A DNA stretch of 64,000 nucleotides from Paralvinella palmiformis (taxonomy: Eukaryota; Annelida; Polychaeta; Terebellida; Alvinellidae), in the NCBI GenBank assembly GCA_025642065.1, contig JAODUP010000015.1:344001-408000 (forward strand), written 5' to 3'. Of this stretch, positions 35,501-48,330 are shown in pieces. A model generated the notes under the pieces. That model saw only the letters and a program-made list of their open reading frames with translations, searched no databases and was not told where the DNA came from. Numbering within the stretch: the first letter of the stretch is position 1; every line of letters begins with the position of its first letter. The position numbers and the translations under genes are program-made.

Positions 35501-38500
35501 ATAGGATTTGCAGAGAGATCCATCTTCTTGTGACTATCAATACCCTTCATCAACGAACTATTCATATGAAACAAAACAGCTCAAGATATAATAATTTATT
35601 GATCAAAGCACTAACATAATTTATACTCATTCTATTAATTTTACATGATTCTGTGAGGTTTTAGCAATCCAAAAACAAATACTGCTTTTCTAGCAAATGA
35701 TCAGAATAGGTTAATTTAAAGATGTTACTGCATCTGACCTTTGGACATGGATCCAGTGACTGGCTATATCAATAATCATGCTCAGTTGGAAGAGGAATGT
35801 ATAGGCCGGATAAAAGAGGCACAGTACAACCAACAGACACATGGTTGCACACCGGTCCGTCACCATGTCCAACAAAGCACCAAATCGTGAGCCTGTATGA
35901 GCAGTAGGATTCATATATTAAATACATACCAGTACAACACAACAATAATCGATGCTAATGATTGTACACAAGTCATTATTAGGTCTTATCAACTAAGGTA
36001 ATCATTATTCTGTATTTCAACTTTCATTTTCAATTATAGGGTAAGATTTATTTCAATTATAACTATAGATCTTATCATTATTATCTACAACTGATTACAG
36101 ATGCTACTTGTAAATAAACAGATTTGTCATATCGGCAAGAAAGTTAACGATACTATTAGCGAACGGTGATTGAACAATTGTAGGCATTATGATAGTTTAA
36201 ATGCATAGACCTAGAATAATAACCTAAGTTACACTACACCTTAACTGTGAGCTAAAATAAGTGAAGTAAAAAAGAAATGTTCCTCTCACTCTGGTTTAGC
36301 ATTCTTGCAGCATGACCATCAACTGCATCCAGGAGACCACTAATAATGTAACAGCTGGTAGCCATCACACAGTCAGTTGGCATGTAGTAAAATGCAATCA
36401 AAGCAAGTATTACACGAACATAACCTGCATAAAAAAGGCCATAATATTCAGCATCTTATTATCATTAATTTAAAAGATTTTATAAGCACATGCAAAACAG
36501 GATTATTCTTATAATAATGAATCGAGTAGAACAAATAATAAGCTTTCTTTTATAATTGTTTTATTTCCAGTGTTTGCTATCTTAGTACCAGCAAACGGGA
36601 GTGTTGGGATACTTTAGATTTAATAAAATCTGACCCCATAACAAACCCACATCAATAGGAATAGGATGAAGTAAACTACTTCCTTGATTATATACTGTTT
36701 ACAGTCACATCTTGTTTATCAAACTTGAATATTAATTGTTTCACAGAAAAGGCGTGTTTTACCACAGTTTTGTATTAGCTGTAAAGTACAACACAAAACA
36801 AAGCACAATTAATATTGGGTCACTGCTAATGACACTAGTGCTAAGTGACTGTTGGTAAATATTTTCATTGTTGTGCATGAGTGTGAAAATACAGACAGTA
36901 AATTTGTAACACTGAATTGATCCAGTTATTTGTCTGGAGAAGTTGTTATTAACAACAAACAAAATTAATTAATTTGAATAACGTTTTATGTGCATTTCAT
37001 TCAGAAGAGGACCATCTCAAAACAGGACCACCATCAAATAATATTACAAATTATGACATGACCAGATTATCAGAGTATAGTTTAAAGGGAAGTAAGAGTA
37101 ACTTATTTGTATAGAACAGAATTATCATGGGTGACCACTTCCCGCAGGTGAACATTCCCCATTAAGATCATAATCTTTTAGTCCTGAATTTTCTCCTATG
37201 CTCTACACAGTGAACAAAATCCCATAATCCAACCATTCCTCTATTCCAATTTAAGACCACAATTGGTGGTCCCAGACCACAAAATGCATTCCTCTACAAC
37301 AACCATAGTTCAAATTAATAAAAAACATCTCTTAAAATTGCATCTAGAATATTTGTTTGTCCTCAGCACACATGTGCATGAAACAAAAGTAATCAACGAT
37401 GTGCTAAACTAACATTCATGTCATGAGATAAATGAAGCCATGATTTTCTATTATTTCCATCCAGTTCAACTGATTGATCATTTGTTAGTTTTATGAATGG
37501 GTATAGGAACTGTTTTATGGCGTTATTTTCAAATTTGATTCATTGATTAAAGCGTCCTGTGCTTTTAATAATTATGTGAACAAAAATATGAACTGTTATA
37601 ATTGTATTGTTCTTTTCACATTATGATTGAGATCTGCTTCATATTGATGGATTTTAATTGATTGAGCATCTGCCATGAAATTCGCCAATAATCGGCCTAC
37701 TGTCAATAATCTCTGATGTCTATCATATGCAAGATTTACAATATCCATGGTTCCCACAGACAAGGAAATATAATTTTCCAGGACAAATGTACCATTGTCC
37801 AGGGCAAAGTATACAAGATATAAGGGTAATACATCAAGACATGGGCAAAAATGCATATCATATTTATTCAATGTATGATACACCCAATTTTAACAAACAT
37901 GGGATATCAAGACTATATACCAGTACTCTTTTTCTTCTGCATGCAGGGGTGCCTGCATGGTCTATCAGTAGCATGTTGGACCACAGATCAATACCATTCA
38001 TGTTCGAATCTCGATGTGTGCATATCTGATCTGAAGGTTGTTTCATCTTTGACTGCACTCCTTTAGAGGTCCCTCGGCCCATTTAGCCTACCTAAATACA
38101 GGCATAATATTTATTTATAGGCTTTTTTGTTCTAAGTGGATATTTTCATAGGCAATATTTTTGGCAGGACATTTCCGGATTTTGTCAAATTCAAGAACAT
38201 TTCCAGGACCGGGAAAATAAATTTGTTATTTTCCAGGTTTTCCTTGATGCATGGGAACCTTGAATATCTCATCTAAATTTTATTCTATTTTAACATGTCC
38301 GGCAAAAAAAACCTGTTTGGTGTTGGTAAAAATTCAGATACAGCAAACATGAGGCAGAGTACATCACAGCTTTTGAAGATAACACTGTATAAAGTCTTAT
38401 ATGTCACATTTGAACCATGACATCTACAGAAACAAGCCATTAGTGTCGAATTTAAATTGAATAAGCATCACTTCTTTCTTCAACAAACAATGAAATGTTC

Positions 38501-41500
38501 ATATGATATTTTTTCTAAAGTATTATTAGCAATAGTTTTCAAAAATAAAATTTATATAGAAAAGAGCTTGCATTTTATTTGATATTCTATGAGCAATAAA
38601 TAATTCTGAATTAAAATATAAATGAAAAGACTTCTATTTCTAATTCTCCTTTATTAAAACCAAAGATCTCAGACCAAAGGGTGGTCTTAATAGTAGAATT
38701 AAACTGTACTGATTTTAAGGTATATTGATTGTCTATATTTAGTTGAGAGAAGTTGGATACTAGTGCTGTTAAAATGTATTAATCATGCTAACAATGATAG
38801 CAATGCAAATTAGATTAAAACCTCATGGAAACAGTTACGAATTATCTTCAAAAAGCATGACTTGAAAGCTCATTTACCTGTTGACATAGTCACACACACT
38901 TAGGTACATAAAGGCATTACTTTTAAGAACTAGAATGGTTAGTCTAATGTAAACAATTAAGAAATATAACTAACTTATCTGCAGAGTAATTTCCTATCTG
39001 ACTCTAGTGATATACATTTTGTATGGACACAAACAGTTCCAAAGTTAATACATATTAAAATTTTGCTGTGATTTTACACCAATTCACAAATAAGACATAT
39101 CCCACTTTTCAAGATTGCACATGGATGTTGTTTTGTTTCCCAATATTGAAGAATTTCATTCTCCATACTACAAACAACGGGCCAATTTTTTGCAGATCTT
39201 TATTTTTAGTCATGTAATTTGACATAACAATGACTAAATTAAACAATTAAAACTGGACATCAATAACAAAATCTGTAAAAATACATAACTTTTGTTTTAC
39301 TTACCCTATTACAATAATGTTTACATTAAATGTCTGGGAGTTTTTTTTAGTAGTTTACACACTATTAGAACTCTAAAAACAAATAATGCCTGTTGCTAAC
39401 ACGATTATCGTAAAAGCCCCATTTACAAATGTAAGTAAGCAGATGTATCAGATATGTCCTTCATTTATGGCCATTTGAAGATGTCTTCTTATGTTCTGGT
39501 TCTTTCTAGGTACTTCACCATAGACACGTTTTTGTTGGAGATCTTGACAACTTGACCAATGTAGATTTTTTTGGTCAAATGCTGTCACAAAACAACCTCT
39601 GTGATGGTTATGATCCTGTAGTCATGTTAATTCATTCACAAAGACCACATAAAATGTAGACTGTCTGGTGTACACCATTTATTTCATACAGTTATAACAT
39701 TGGACATGTATTCATTCATTCACACATACAATATTAATCCATTATAGAAATAGAATACAAATATATGACATGTTGTTACAAATACATTATATTATGGAAT
39801 TCACAACATAATTAAAATGAACATGAGATGATATAACTAACATTATTAAATATAACAATGAAAATTCACTCCATGCATTACCGAAGGGAATTTGGGACCT
39901 GTGTAGGGGGCTTGACACAAAATGTGGGCCTCATGGACCAACCGATCATATAATTGTTGCTTGACACACAATTCTAAAAGAAATGGACCTGCTTCACCAT
40001 GATGGCAAAGATCAAGCATACAGCTGTGTATACCGTGGAAGTAAACTGAAGAATGCCTGCAATGAACCGCTACTGCCTAGTCACCCATGGTTGTCTGCAC
40101 AGCAAAAACGTAAATGTGGAATAGGAAATACAGACCAAATGAAATAACTCCAACATGTATAACAATCCAATATGTAGTGATTTTTTCCTTCCACTTTTCT
40201 CTAATGTGGAAGACTTCAAAGCTGACAATGATGCTGTACTAGACTTGAATTAGTTCCAATGTGAATGCTCCGGTATCAATGGTCTCTCCTAAATCATAAA
40301 TGCTGTACAGTGTACTCTCTTTAGTCTGAGCTTCAGCCATGGTAGGGAGACTAAGTCTTACCCAGTAAGTCAGTCCAAGTTTGGAGAAAAGAGATCAGTT
40401 CTGCAGAATAACCATTGTTAGTAATAGTAGACATACCCTTTGACAACATGATCCTAGTCTCAAAGACAGGAAACTTACATCAAGAAAAGGTCTCTCAAGA
40501 CACACATATAAAATAAACTGATCATTTGTTGTTGCTCTCAAAGTGCATTACACAGCAATATAAAGCATCTTGAATAATGGAACAGATTTCTCTGTACGTC
40601 CACAGTTCACCAATCAATTAAAGTTATGGGTAAGTCATGCAGTAAAAATATTATTTAAGTGGTGTTCTAATGGCAAATGTCTTAATATTTTATACAAGGA
40701 TGTGCGTGTTCATGATAATTATTACTTGATATAAATTTAATTCATTAATTATACAAACAACCAAAAACACATCTATTTAAGGTCGCTTTCACAGAAAAAT
40801 AAATATTATCTTTTAAACCATTACAGGGTTTTATAGGTATTATTATATTACATATTATTTGTACAGTGCCTTTGAATGGCTCCTCCTATTAAAGGTGCTT
40901 TATTAAATATACATTATCATAAGATAACTACTGCTAACATTTTCTCTGTATTATAAAGAAGAAATAGATCTAAAACATACATATTACAGAAATGTGGTCA
41001 CTAAAAGAGAAGACTTCTAGAATTTCTAAATTTAAATTTATTTGTTGATCAGATAAAGACTAGTTTCCCCTGAAACCAACTCATCTCAGCATATGGTTAT
41101 GCGTGATTCTTCAGACTGTTCACTATTTCGATTTGTTTGGCCAGAACACCTAATATTTCATCATAAAATAGATCTATAAGTAAAATGTTAATGATTGTGC
41201 TCACCAATTAGATCCTTTAAACACAACATCAAATATCCTGTGGATAGAGAATCAACTGATTTTGTTGACTGTATAATCAATTCCATGGTTGCTTTGATGA
41301 CTAACCATGTTCCTAGTTTTAGTATTTTGTGGCTCAATGTTAATTTAACTTTGTAGCATGTAACAATGGCAGAAATCACGATAATGAAAATTCAACTTTT
41401 TTACTGGGTTTATAATTATAACATAATAGCCCCCCAAAAAACAAGACATTGTACTCCCATTTAAAACAATTTCTAATGAAATCAGGCCACAAAAACTGAT

Positions 41501-44500
41501 AACACTACAATATAACCAGGGTTGGCAGGTTTAACTTTAACCTTACCAGTTGGGTTAAACTCATTTTAGGCATAATTCAGCACTAATTGATTAAATAAAT
41601 CACACTAAATATAAATTAAACATTTATTATCTATATTAATCAAAAGCCAATTTAACAAACAAGCTCAGCCAATCATAGAATAGATCAATTAGTTCAGACC
41701 ACAAACAAATCATAACATCTGACATAACATCTCAAATATTGGATTATACTGATTGGTGCACATTGTTAACTACTTTTCATGTGTATAAAATGTATAAATT
41801 TGTCAATATACTGCATTCTGAGAAAAACCAAGTTAAACTAGTAAAACCTAGGTTTAACCCGCTGGGCTAAACCAGTTTAAACTCCAACCCTGCGTGTAAC
41901 AAGTAAAAACTGGTCAATATGCTACAAAACTATATGAAGCCTAAGTGTGTTTACTGTTTAGTGTCTTAAATTGTGATCAGACCTGAACTAAACAGGTTTA
42001 TACATGACCGTGTCATAAACTGTCAAAAGCATATTTTTTAACTATAAATATTGGCATAGACAACAATTTGTGACATATTTTTCCAAGATATACCAGAAAA
42101 GTAGTTTTTAGAATGGCTTAAATAATTAATATAATATTGTAATATTAAAAGTAAAAATTATTATATAATAAGTTAGGGTCTGGTTATTAGACTATGGTAA
42201 TCATACACTGGTATTGTTTTAGCCAAAATTAATTGAGCTCGTTGGTGTGCGATTTGTTTCTAGAGCTTAGGAGGTGGTACTAATTTAATAGAACTATTCA
42301 TTAATTGGATGACAAGCAAGACACTGCCCATTTGGGTTGGGGCTGGTGTGTGTCTGTCACTGACCATGCATGCAGTGATAATAGCTTCATATAAAGCTCC
42401 TCCATGTGGCAAGAGCTCAAGATATCTGCTACTCTGATTCAATTAATCCATCTTAGTATTTGGTCACAGGATCCTCCAAGAACTTTGTGATTTGGATTAC
42501 TGATGAATCAAATGGACTGATTCAATTGTACAGCTGTGAAAGATGTAAGTCTGTTATGGATACTGAATAAAAGATACTGAATAAAAGATATTATTTTATA
42601 TTAATGTTTGTAATATACTAATTCTGATATAATGATAATCCACAATGGGTTCTAATAAAAATAGATCAAAAGTGAAAGTTAAAAAACTTATAATAACAAA
42701 ATATACTGAATAAAGGTTTAGGACAGCTTATGACGTCATAAAGGTATTTATGACTGTCACGTTATAAATAGGTTTACAACTGTCATAAACCCCACATTAA
42801 GGTATTCAGTGACTATTTGTTGGTATGGATGACCATTTAAATTTTAATCACAAATACTCATTTGAGACTGCAGTACCATTTAAAGCGGTCAGTCACCCAT
42901 GAGATACCATGTTCCTTGCATGTTATCTTGATAGAATTGGACAAATGCTTTGGTTTAAGCAGACAATGCTGGAGCTTTAATACATTTGTAAGGTGTCCTG
43001 TAGCTGGCTGGCTGTGTGTCATATTCTACCAGATATTCAGGAAGTGTCCGATCTATAAATTTCTTTTGAATAAACTTGACCATTATGGTGTACAAGGTTG
43101 TGCCATGGACTGGTTCAGAAATTACCTGTGCAATAGATCAAAGTTTGTGTCATACTATGGTGCTCAATCCAGATGTCATGACGTTACCTGTGGAGTTCCA
43201 CATTGGGACCTCTCTTGTTCATCATCTACATGCAACTTTACAAACTTGTTGTCTTACTCAAAGTGCATATTATTTACCGATGATAAGACAATATATCACA
43301 CCAATCAAAATAACTTATGTACTGACATTGAAAATGAGCTGAATGTTCTGCATGAACAAATTATCACTGAACGTACAAAAAAGATACTTATTTTTTTTTG
43401 GGCCGAAACATAGTGCAACAGACGGAGATGTACGTATTTCCATGAAGCTGGGTGCTCATCATATCACTAGTGTCAAGTTTCTTAGTGTATATATATATAT
43501 ATAGATGATGGACTGGAGTGGACGGAACATAACAATCATGTAGTGAAAGAATATCCAGTAGTTCATATGCCATAAATTCTGCTAGGAGATTTCTGTCAAC
43601 AGATAATCTTAGATTACTGTACCATAGCCTTGTCCATTCACATCTATCCTATAACACCATAGGCTAGAAATAATAAAAAAATGATGCATACAAAATGTTT
43701 GTAATGTTTCCTACAATGAACGCACAAGTCCATTGTTCCGGAAATTAACAATAGCTAAATGAGAAAATATTATAAATTACAGTTGTGCAAACTGATGTAC
43801 TCCTATCACATGATAAACTATCAACCCCACTGTTCACATTTTTTTCTACAAAGCCGAAATTCAATATATAATACTCGACAACGATTAGGCCCACACATTC
43901 AAAAAAAATCTGACGACTAAAATTGCAAAAACATTCATTCACGAAGTGCCCAAATTTGCCTCCTGGACTGAGAATAAAGAATTTCATCAAATCATTTACA
44001 AATTGCCTGAAAAAGCACCTCATAACTCAATACTAGAAAATTAACATCCCCACTTTTTCTTCAACGACATGACATCACATGCCACTTTAGCTGTCTCAGA
44101 AGTTTGTATTGCAAACAGTGGGTTTTAAATATTGTGAAGTTATGCTACTTGTTATTGCATATATTTATATATTGATAATCTACGAAACCAAGACGTGTAT
44201 GGATTTTCTTTTGATTGTAGGCACATAGGTCTCGCCATTAAAACAGATCAAACAATCTTCGATGTAGATCTAGACCCCAAACTGCACATAATCATATATA
44301 TATATATATATATAGAACCTTTTAACCCATGAATGAAAATATTGTATTATTGTACAGTTTGGAATACTGATTGATGTTATAGCTACTTTAGTGTATGCCC
44401 GGGGCCGGACCAATAGCAATAGCCTATATTCTATAATAATATATTATTACTATATTAGTATATACTAATATAGTATACTAGACTACTTATTACTATAATA

Positions 44501-44805
44501 GAATTATAGATCTAATCAAAATAAACAAAAGTCAAAACAGCACTTTCTTCAACTTCAGCTTGATGGCTTGCTACCACCCGAACGTATGACGGGGTATATG
44601 ACTATGGGGCAAATCTCCATGAATCCGAATTAGACTAATCATCGTCTAATGTCTAGATAATCATCATTGACATTGTCATGATTCATTGATTATGATTGTG
44701 TCATGATTCGACTGAATCACTGATTCGTGCCAATTGTTATGATCCGTTACTTTAACACTTACCTATAAGGTTTGGCACAAAAATGTATATGTTCTCATCT
44801 GACAT
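32563..44805 (-). CDS. CDIPT: CDP-diacylglycerol--inositol 3-phosphatidyltransferase (phosphatidylinositol synthase)
   Basis: Six minus-strand exons: 44805-44763, 36424-36290, 35892-35739, 35557-35476, 33057-32976, 32732-32563 (TAA 32565-32563). All junctions are GT-AG and phases match, giving 666 nt and 221 residues (the human enzyme is about 213). It transfers phosphatidate from CDP-diacylglycerol to myo-inositol, making phosphatidylinositol in the ER membrane. The CDP-alcohol phosphotransferase motif is complete across exons 2-3: DAVDGHAAR, eight residues, then GALLDMVTD (D-x2-DG-x2-AR-x8-G-x3-D-x3-D). The N-terminus MSDENIYIFVPNLIG matches animal orthologues, as do SHWIHVQSS, CAGNELFYS and the Lys-rich end KAEKQK. 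Several hydrophobic segments fit a polytopic protein. The start at 44805 is the only ATG in frame with the conserved N-terminus. Intron 1 is 8.3 kb and full of repeats; introns 2, 3 and 5 are under 400 bp. Confidence 0.96.
33058..35475 (-). other. CDIPT intron 4, 2.4 kb
   Basis: No repeat paralog, RNA gene or exon was recognised. A plus-strand hydrophobic open frame near 34051-34314 is T-rich and lacks support. Confidence 0.5.
37746..38262. mobile_element. TIR element (MITE) with AATATC target duplication
   Basis: Left end catggttccca and right end (complement) caaggttccca form imperfect terminal inverted repeats, followed on both sides by a related caaggaaa...ttttccagg or accuracy-reduced equivalent. 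The 6-bp word aatatc flanks it at 37740-37745 and 38263-38268. A second copy is at 60489-60923. There is no transposase. A SINE is inserted inside. Confidence 0.7.
37947..38095 (+). mobile_element. tRNA-derived SINE, family A, copy 3, nested in a MITE
   Basis: The head gcctgcatggtctatcagta, B box gttcgaatctc and body gttgtttcatctttgac are present, ending cggcccatttagcctacc. It lacks the distal part seen in the copy at 52647-52832. It lies wholly within the TIR element 37746-38262. Confidence 0.75.
40761..40910 (+). mobile_element. LINE 3'-end copy (same family as 12352-14916)
   Basis: Colinear with the reverse complement of about 12385-12535: ctatttaaggtcgctttcac, attacagggttt, acatattatttgtacag and cctttgaatggctcct. 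It is a 5'-truncated copy of about 150 bp within CDIPT intron 1. Confidence 0.85.
41517..41892. mobile_element. TIR element with CAGGGTTGG ends (hAT-like MITE)
   Basis: It starts cagggttggcaggtttaac and ends in the complement of cagggttggagtttaaac. Inverted similarity continues inwards (gggttaaac on both sides). The flanking octamers (aatataac, cgtgtaac) agree at 5 of 8 positions, consistent with an old 8-bp hAT target duplication. It is non-coding, 376 bp. Confidence 0.65.
43040..44050 (+). pseudogene. Degraded LINE reverse transcriptase in CDIPT intron 1
   Basis: The plus strand reads KFLLNKLDHYGVQGCAMDWF, then a GVP..G box broken by a frameshift, then LLSYSKCILFTDDKTIY, where the catalytic YADD has become FTDD. 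Downstream pieces (SVKFL, the DDGLEW-type segment near 43505, YNTRQR near 43878) follow the usual order to the C-terminus. It lies opposite to CDIPT. There are many frame breaks. Confidence 0.8.
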
Positions 44806-45089
44806 TGTGGTGCATTAACAACGTTCAACCAAATAACAGATATACTTTAAATAATTATCTATAGATATAGTCTCGTCTACATAAAATAATTAATCCCCAA
44901 TCCGGTTTGTGCTCTGCTACACAGACGAAACCGATTCGACCAATAGGAAGTCCAGTCCAACTAATTTCCACTATGATAAGTAAAATCGGATGCTTTTCAA
45001 AATGCTGCTTAGATTATGTGTCGCAGAGTTTGTAGATCTAACAAAAGATTTTTAGTTTTAAAAATATCGGTTTAATGTACTCAGCCACT

Positions 45090-45690
45090 CATACTTATAT
45101 ATTTGGGGATACCAATAGTTGGTATTGATAATGTTAATTATATTGCCATACGCAACGCCACGCAATATTTGATTTGGAGAACTAATTATGTCATGATAAA
45201 ATTTGGTATTTGCTCAGCTGATGTCCGTGCCTTTATGTTTCGCACGTATTGTACCAGCTATTATGGATCACCTCTGTGGCAGTTAGATTCCAGTGATGTT
45301 AAGCATTTTATGTTACACTGAGAAATTATATCTGGAATATCCGTTAGAACACTTTGCAGACTTTTAAATCATTTGTGTGAAGGATGGTATTGATCTCGAA
45401 CTGATGTCTCGATTTATGTAATCTTACCAATCATTATCAAAAAGTGAAATTATTTGTAATCATCTGTGTTATTTGCTATGTAAGACATCCCGAACACCTG
45501 TATCGATTAATAGGAGACTTTTACTGTCGAAACTAAATGAAGATGAATGTGGTGAATGTTCAGTGATGAATAAGCAATACTTAAGAAATGTATATGAAAA
45601 TAAGGAGAAGTGTGTAGCTAATGGTGTTTTGCTAAAGGAATTGTGTTTGTTTAGGGATGGAATATTGACTGTCATTTTGTAGGCATTGTT
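45090..45690 (+). pseudogene. LINE ORF2 C-terminal remnant upstream of CDIPT
   Basis: The plus strand reads FMFRTYCTSYYGSPLWQLDS, then frame-shifted pieces VRTLCRLLNHLC, and then SINRRLLLSKLNEDECGECS. The pattern of a conserved YGSxLW followed by a histidine/cysteine-rich tail is usual after the RT domain in several invertebrate LINEs. RT itself is absent. Confidence 0.65.
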
Positions 45691-45739
45691 CATATTTCTA
45701 CTACAAATTATTGTACTGCATACCATGTATAAAGTACGA

Positions 45740-45745
<6 letters not shown>

Positions 45746-45776
<31 letters not shown>
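45746..45776. repeat. (TA)n microsatellite
   Basis: About 15 TA units immediately after the LINE remnant, possibly expanded from its tail. Confidence 0.85.
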
Positions 45777-45779
<3 letters not shown>

Positions 45780-45867
45780 GTTTTATTGTTTTATTTTCGA
45801 TGTACAAAATGATTAACTGGTTTAATAACTTCTGTCAAAAGATATTAAAATATAATATATTGACGTT

Positions 45868-46239
45868 GTTGCGTAGCCGAGCATCGGAAACCTGTTCGCT
45901 GCCGCTAAAGGTCCGAGCACTGCAGAGCATCGAAACCATTGACCTGAAAAGTTTTCTTTCAGGTCACTGGTCGGAACCGTGTATGCTGGTGGTTAAGAGC
46001 CGAGGACTGAGCACTATTTTGGCTTGTTTCGGATGCTCGGACGAGGATATAAAGATCCGAACACTCGACACCAACCATATGTCCTGCAGTAAAGCATGCA
46101 TGAAATTTTAAAAAAAACTTATAAGAGGCCATGCCCTACAGCGACGGCCTGTGATATCGATTCCCCTCAGCGCTCATGCGCATTGAGTGCTCAGACCTTT
46201 AGCGACAGCGAACAGGTTTCCGATGCTCGGCTACGCAAC
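45868..46239. mobile_element. TIR element, GTTGCGTAGCC family, copy 1
   Basis: The left end gttgcgtagccgagcatcgg and the right end (complement of the same word, ctcggctacgcaac at 46226-46239) are inverted repeats about 54 bp long that include gttcgctg, cgctaaaggtc and gagcact. It is 372 bp, GC-richer than its surroundings, with no open frame. A related element lies at 62640-63066. No clear target duplication was found. Confidence 0.8.
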
Positions 46240-46339
46240 CAGATCGATAATTGTATAACTTACGGATTTTCCCAGCTCCTATCATTGAATATCCCATTGG
46301 TAAAATATGTATGACCCATGCAGCTACTCATCACACTTG

Positions 46340-47190
46340 AGTGGTAGACTGGATGGTGGAAACCCTGTGAATGTCATCTTGACTCCAGAAAAGCTTTCGA
46401 CACTATTCCTCATATGAGATTAATTAAGAAACTTTAGGCATATATGGCATAAAAGGCAGCCTTCTCGCCTGGATTGAGAACTTTCTCTTAGGCTGACGGC
46501 AGCGTGTAGTGGCGAATGACAAATTATCTATTGGGCAGGAATCCTCAGCAGCATACCACAAGGTAGCGTAATGACCTGCCTGATGATGTCACGTGTACTG
46601 TAAAGATATTTGCAGGTGACACCAACTCTTCCATAGGATAAGTTCCCATGAGGAATATCTACAATTCAAAGAAGACCTAAATCAGTTAGTGGACAGAGGA
46701 AAAGGACTTTGGTGTCACCATTGACCGTGATCTGAAATTCTATATGCATGCATCCAAAATGGTGAACAAAGCATCGAGAATGCTTGGACTTGTTAGAACA
46801 ATATTCAGCTGCATCGACGAGACGACACTCCCCAGGCGATCCACCACAATGGTATGTCATCATTTGGAATATGGAAACGTGATCTGGTGTCCAAGGTTCC
46901 AACGTGACAAGCTGGAAGTAAAAAAAATCCAGAGGAGAGCCACAAAGCTGATACCAAACTTGAGAAGTCTGCCATATAGAGAGATAGGTTAGAAACCCCG
47001 AGACTCCCATCTTTGTGCAATTGTAGGAGACGAGGCGACATGCTTTACGTGTATATGTATAGACAGGCTGGGATCTTACCAATTATTCTCGCTGGATGAC
47101 ATATAAAACACCAGAGAGCATAGCCTCAAACAAGTGAAACGCCGCTCAATCGGTTCATCGGATTGCAGACCAAGAAGACCGGCATCAAAT
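46340..47190 (+). pseudogene. Degraded CR1-like LINE, 5' portion of a split copy
   Basis: The plus strand reads VNVIYLDSRKAFDTIPH, RQRVVVNDKLSIG, an FAGDT relic of the FADD box, DFGVTIDRDLKF, RSTTMVCHHLEYGNVIWCP and KKIQRRATKLI, in the right order but with internal deletions and stops. The last matching piece (LNRFIG near 47150) is cut off. The rest resumes at 47955. Confidence 0.8.
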
Positions 47191-47955
47191 AATTTAATGG
47201 TATAATCCAATAACAGCACATATAACTTATTTGTTGGCAATTTTAAAAAAATCCCCGGTATGTAAATTTGCTGATATGGAGAAATATTGGATGTCTGCAC
47301 ACTTCCGAGTTATAGATTTAGATTCGCCAGAAAGCCTAGTTTCCAGGGATTTCCCGATGTAGGAGATAACTCTAGAGGGGTTCCCATACCTGTCAAGTAC
47401 TAGGTTTTAGTCGTAAACACTACGATTTTACTAAGAAAATTATAGCTATGGCCGTGGATGAGCAAACCATACGGTTGTCAGCGTAATTGTGGCGGATGTT
47501 TCTTCGAAGTCGACAGTGTCTGGTTTGCTTTCCGCTTACTCGATATACCATCTCCGTCCATCATTATTGCACTTATTTTGCACTTGAAAAATTATCCCTG
47601 GCTATTTTAGATCGTGGATTTTCCAACTTCTGGAACGTCTATAGTTACAATGAGGCTAAACAATACAACGAAAAATTAACGAGAAGCGTAAAACGTTACG
47701 TAAAAGCGCTTTATAATTTATTATCGCTACCCGTTTTACGTGTTCTTTCGTGAATAGTTCTTGTTTTTTTTAACAAAGCAATGCTAATCCAATGGCAGAT
47801 ATTCGGATGATTTGTTTGACACGCATAACTTATACGACCCAATTGCGCTGCAGAGAAGTTTTCCGTATTTTGAGATCGACGATTCCGTAGCAAAACTAAC
47901 AATTCCGTATTTCCGTATTCAGTGTTCAATTTCGTAAGAATTACGGAAGAATATG
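47190..47955. other. About 765-bp insertion splitting the LINE
   Basis: Unrelated non-coding sequence between the two LINE halves. Landmarks are ttcccatacctgtcaagtac and acactacgattttac near the left and repeated ttccgtatt words near 47850-47940. It is probably another transposon. Clear inverted ends were not found by eye. Confidence 0.5.
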
Positions 47956-48110
47956 CAGGGTGCACAGGTCTGAGAGAGTGACAATCGATTGGAACAGGTC
48001 ACCAGCGCACGTAGTAGACAGTCCTACATTAAATACATTCAAGTCCCGATTGGACAAACATTGGATTAGGGAGTGTTACAATCTGCCGTGATCCGTTTAA
48101 TAAGAAACAT
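47955..48110 (+). pseudogene. CR1-like LINE, 3' portion of the split copy
   Basis: The plus strand reads RSERVTIDWNRSPAHVVDSP followed by TLNTFKSRLDKHW, the canonical C-terminus of CR1-like ORF2, completing the element interrupted at 47190. Confidence 0.8.
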
Positions 48111-48162
48111 CTTGCATAGAAAACAAGACTTGACCGGAGTGTTTAACAGGCTGGGCCATCAC

Positions 48163-48330
48163 TGATGATGATCGATGTTTTACGGCCACTTTTGTGCACA
48201 TGGTAGGCTAACAGTAATGAAACGAAGTCAAAGATGAAACAACCTTCAGATATGCCCACGCCGAGATTCGACCACGGGTGGTAGTGATCTGTGGTCCAAC
48301 ACGCTACAGCTAGACCACGGAGATGCCAAC
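48163..48330 (-). mobile_element. tRNA-derived SINE, family A, copy 4
   Basis: Tail gatgatgatcgatgtttta, body acttttgtgcacatggtagg, antisense B box gagattcgaccac and A box gtggtccaacacgctacagc. It is directly downstream of the LINE end. No clean target duplication is visible. Confidence 0.8.

Larger units (their letters stand above)
36425..44762 (-). other. CDIPT intron 1, 8.3 kb, repeat-rich
   Basis: It contains a MITE with a nested SINE (37746-38262), a LINE 3'-end copy (40761-40910), a CAGGGTT-type TIR element (41517-41892) and a decayed LINE (43040-44050). I see no nested host gene. The rest is AT-rich and featureless. Confidence 0.8.

Noticed and set aside
42260..42442. Minus-strand 60-codon open frame in CDIPT intron 1
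   Set aside because: No domain, no splice sites, and length expected by chance.
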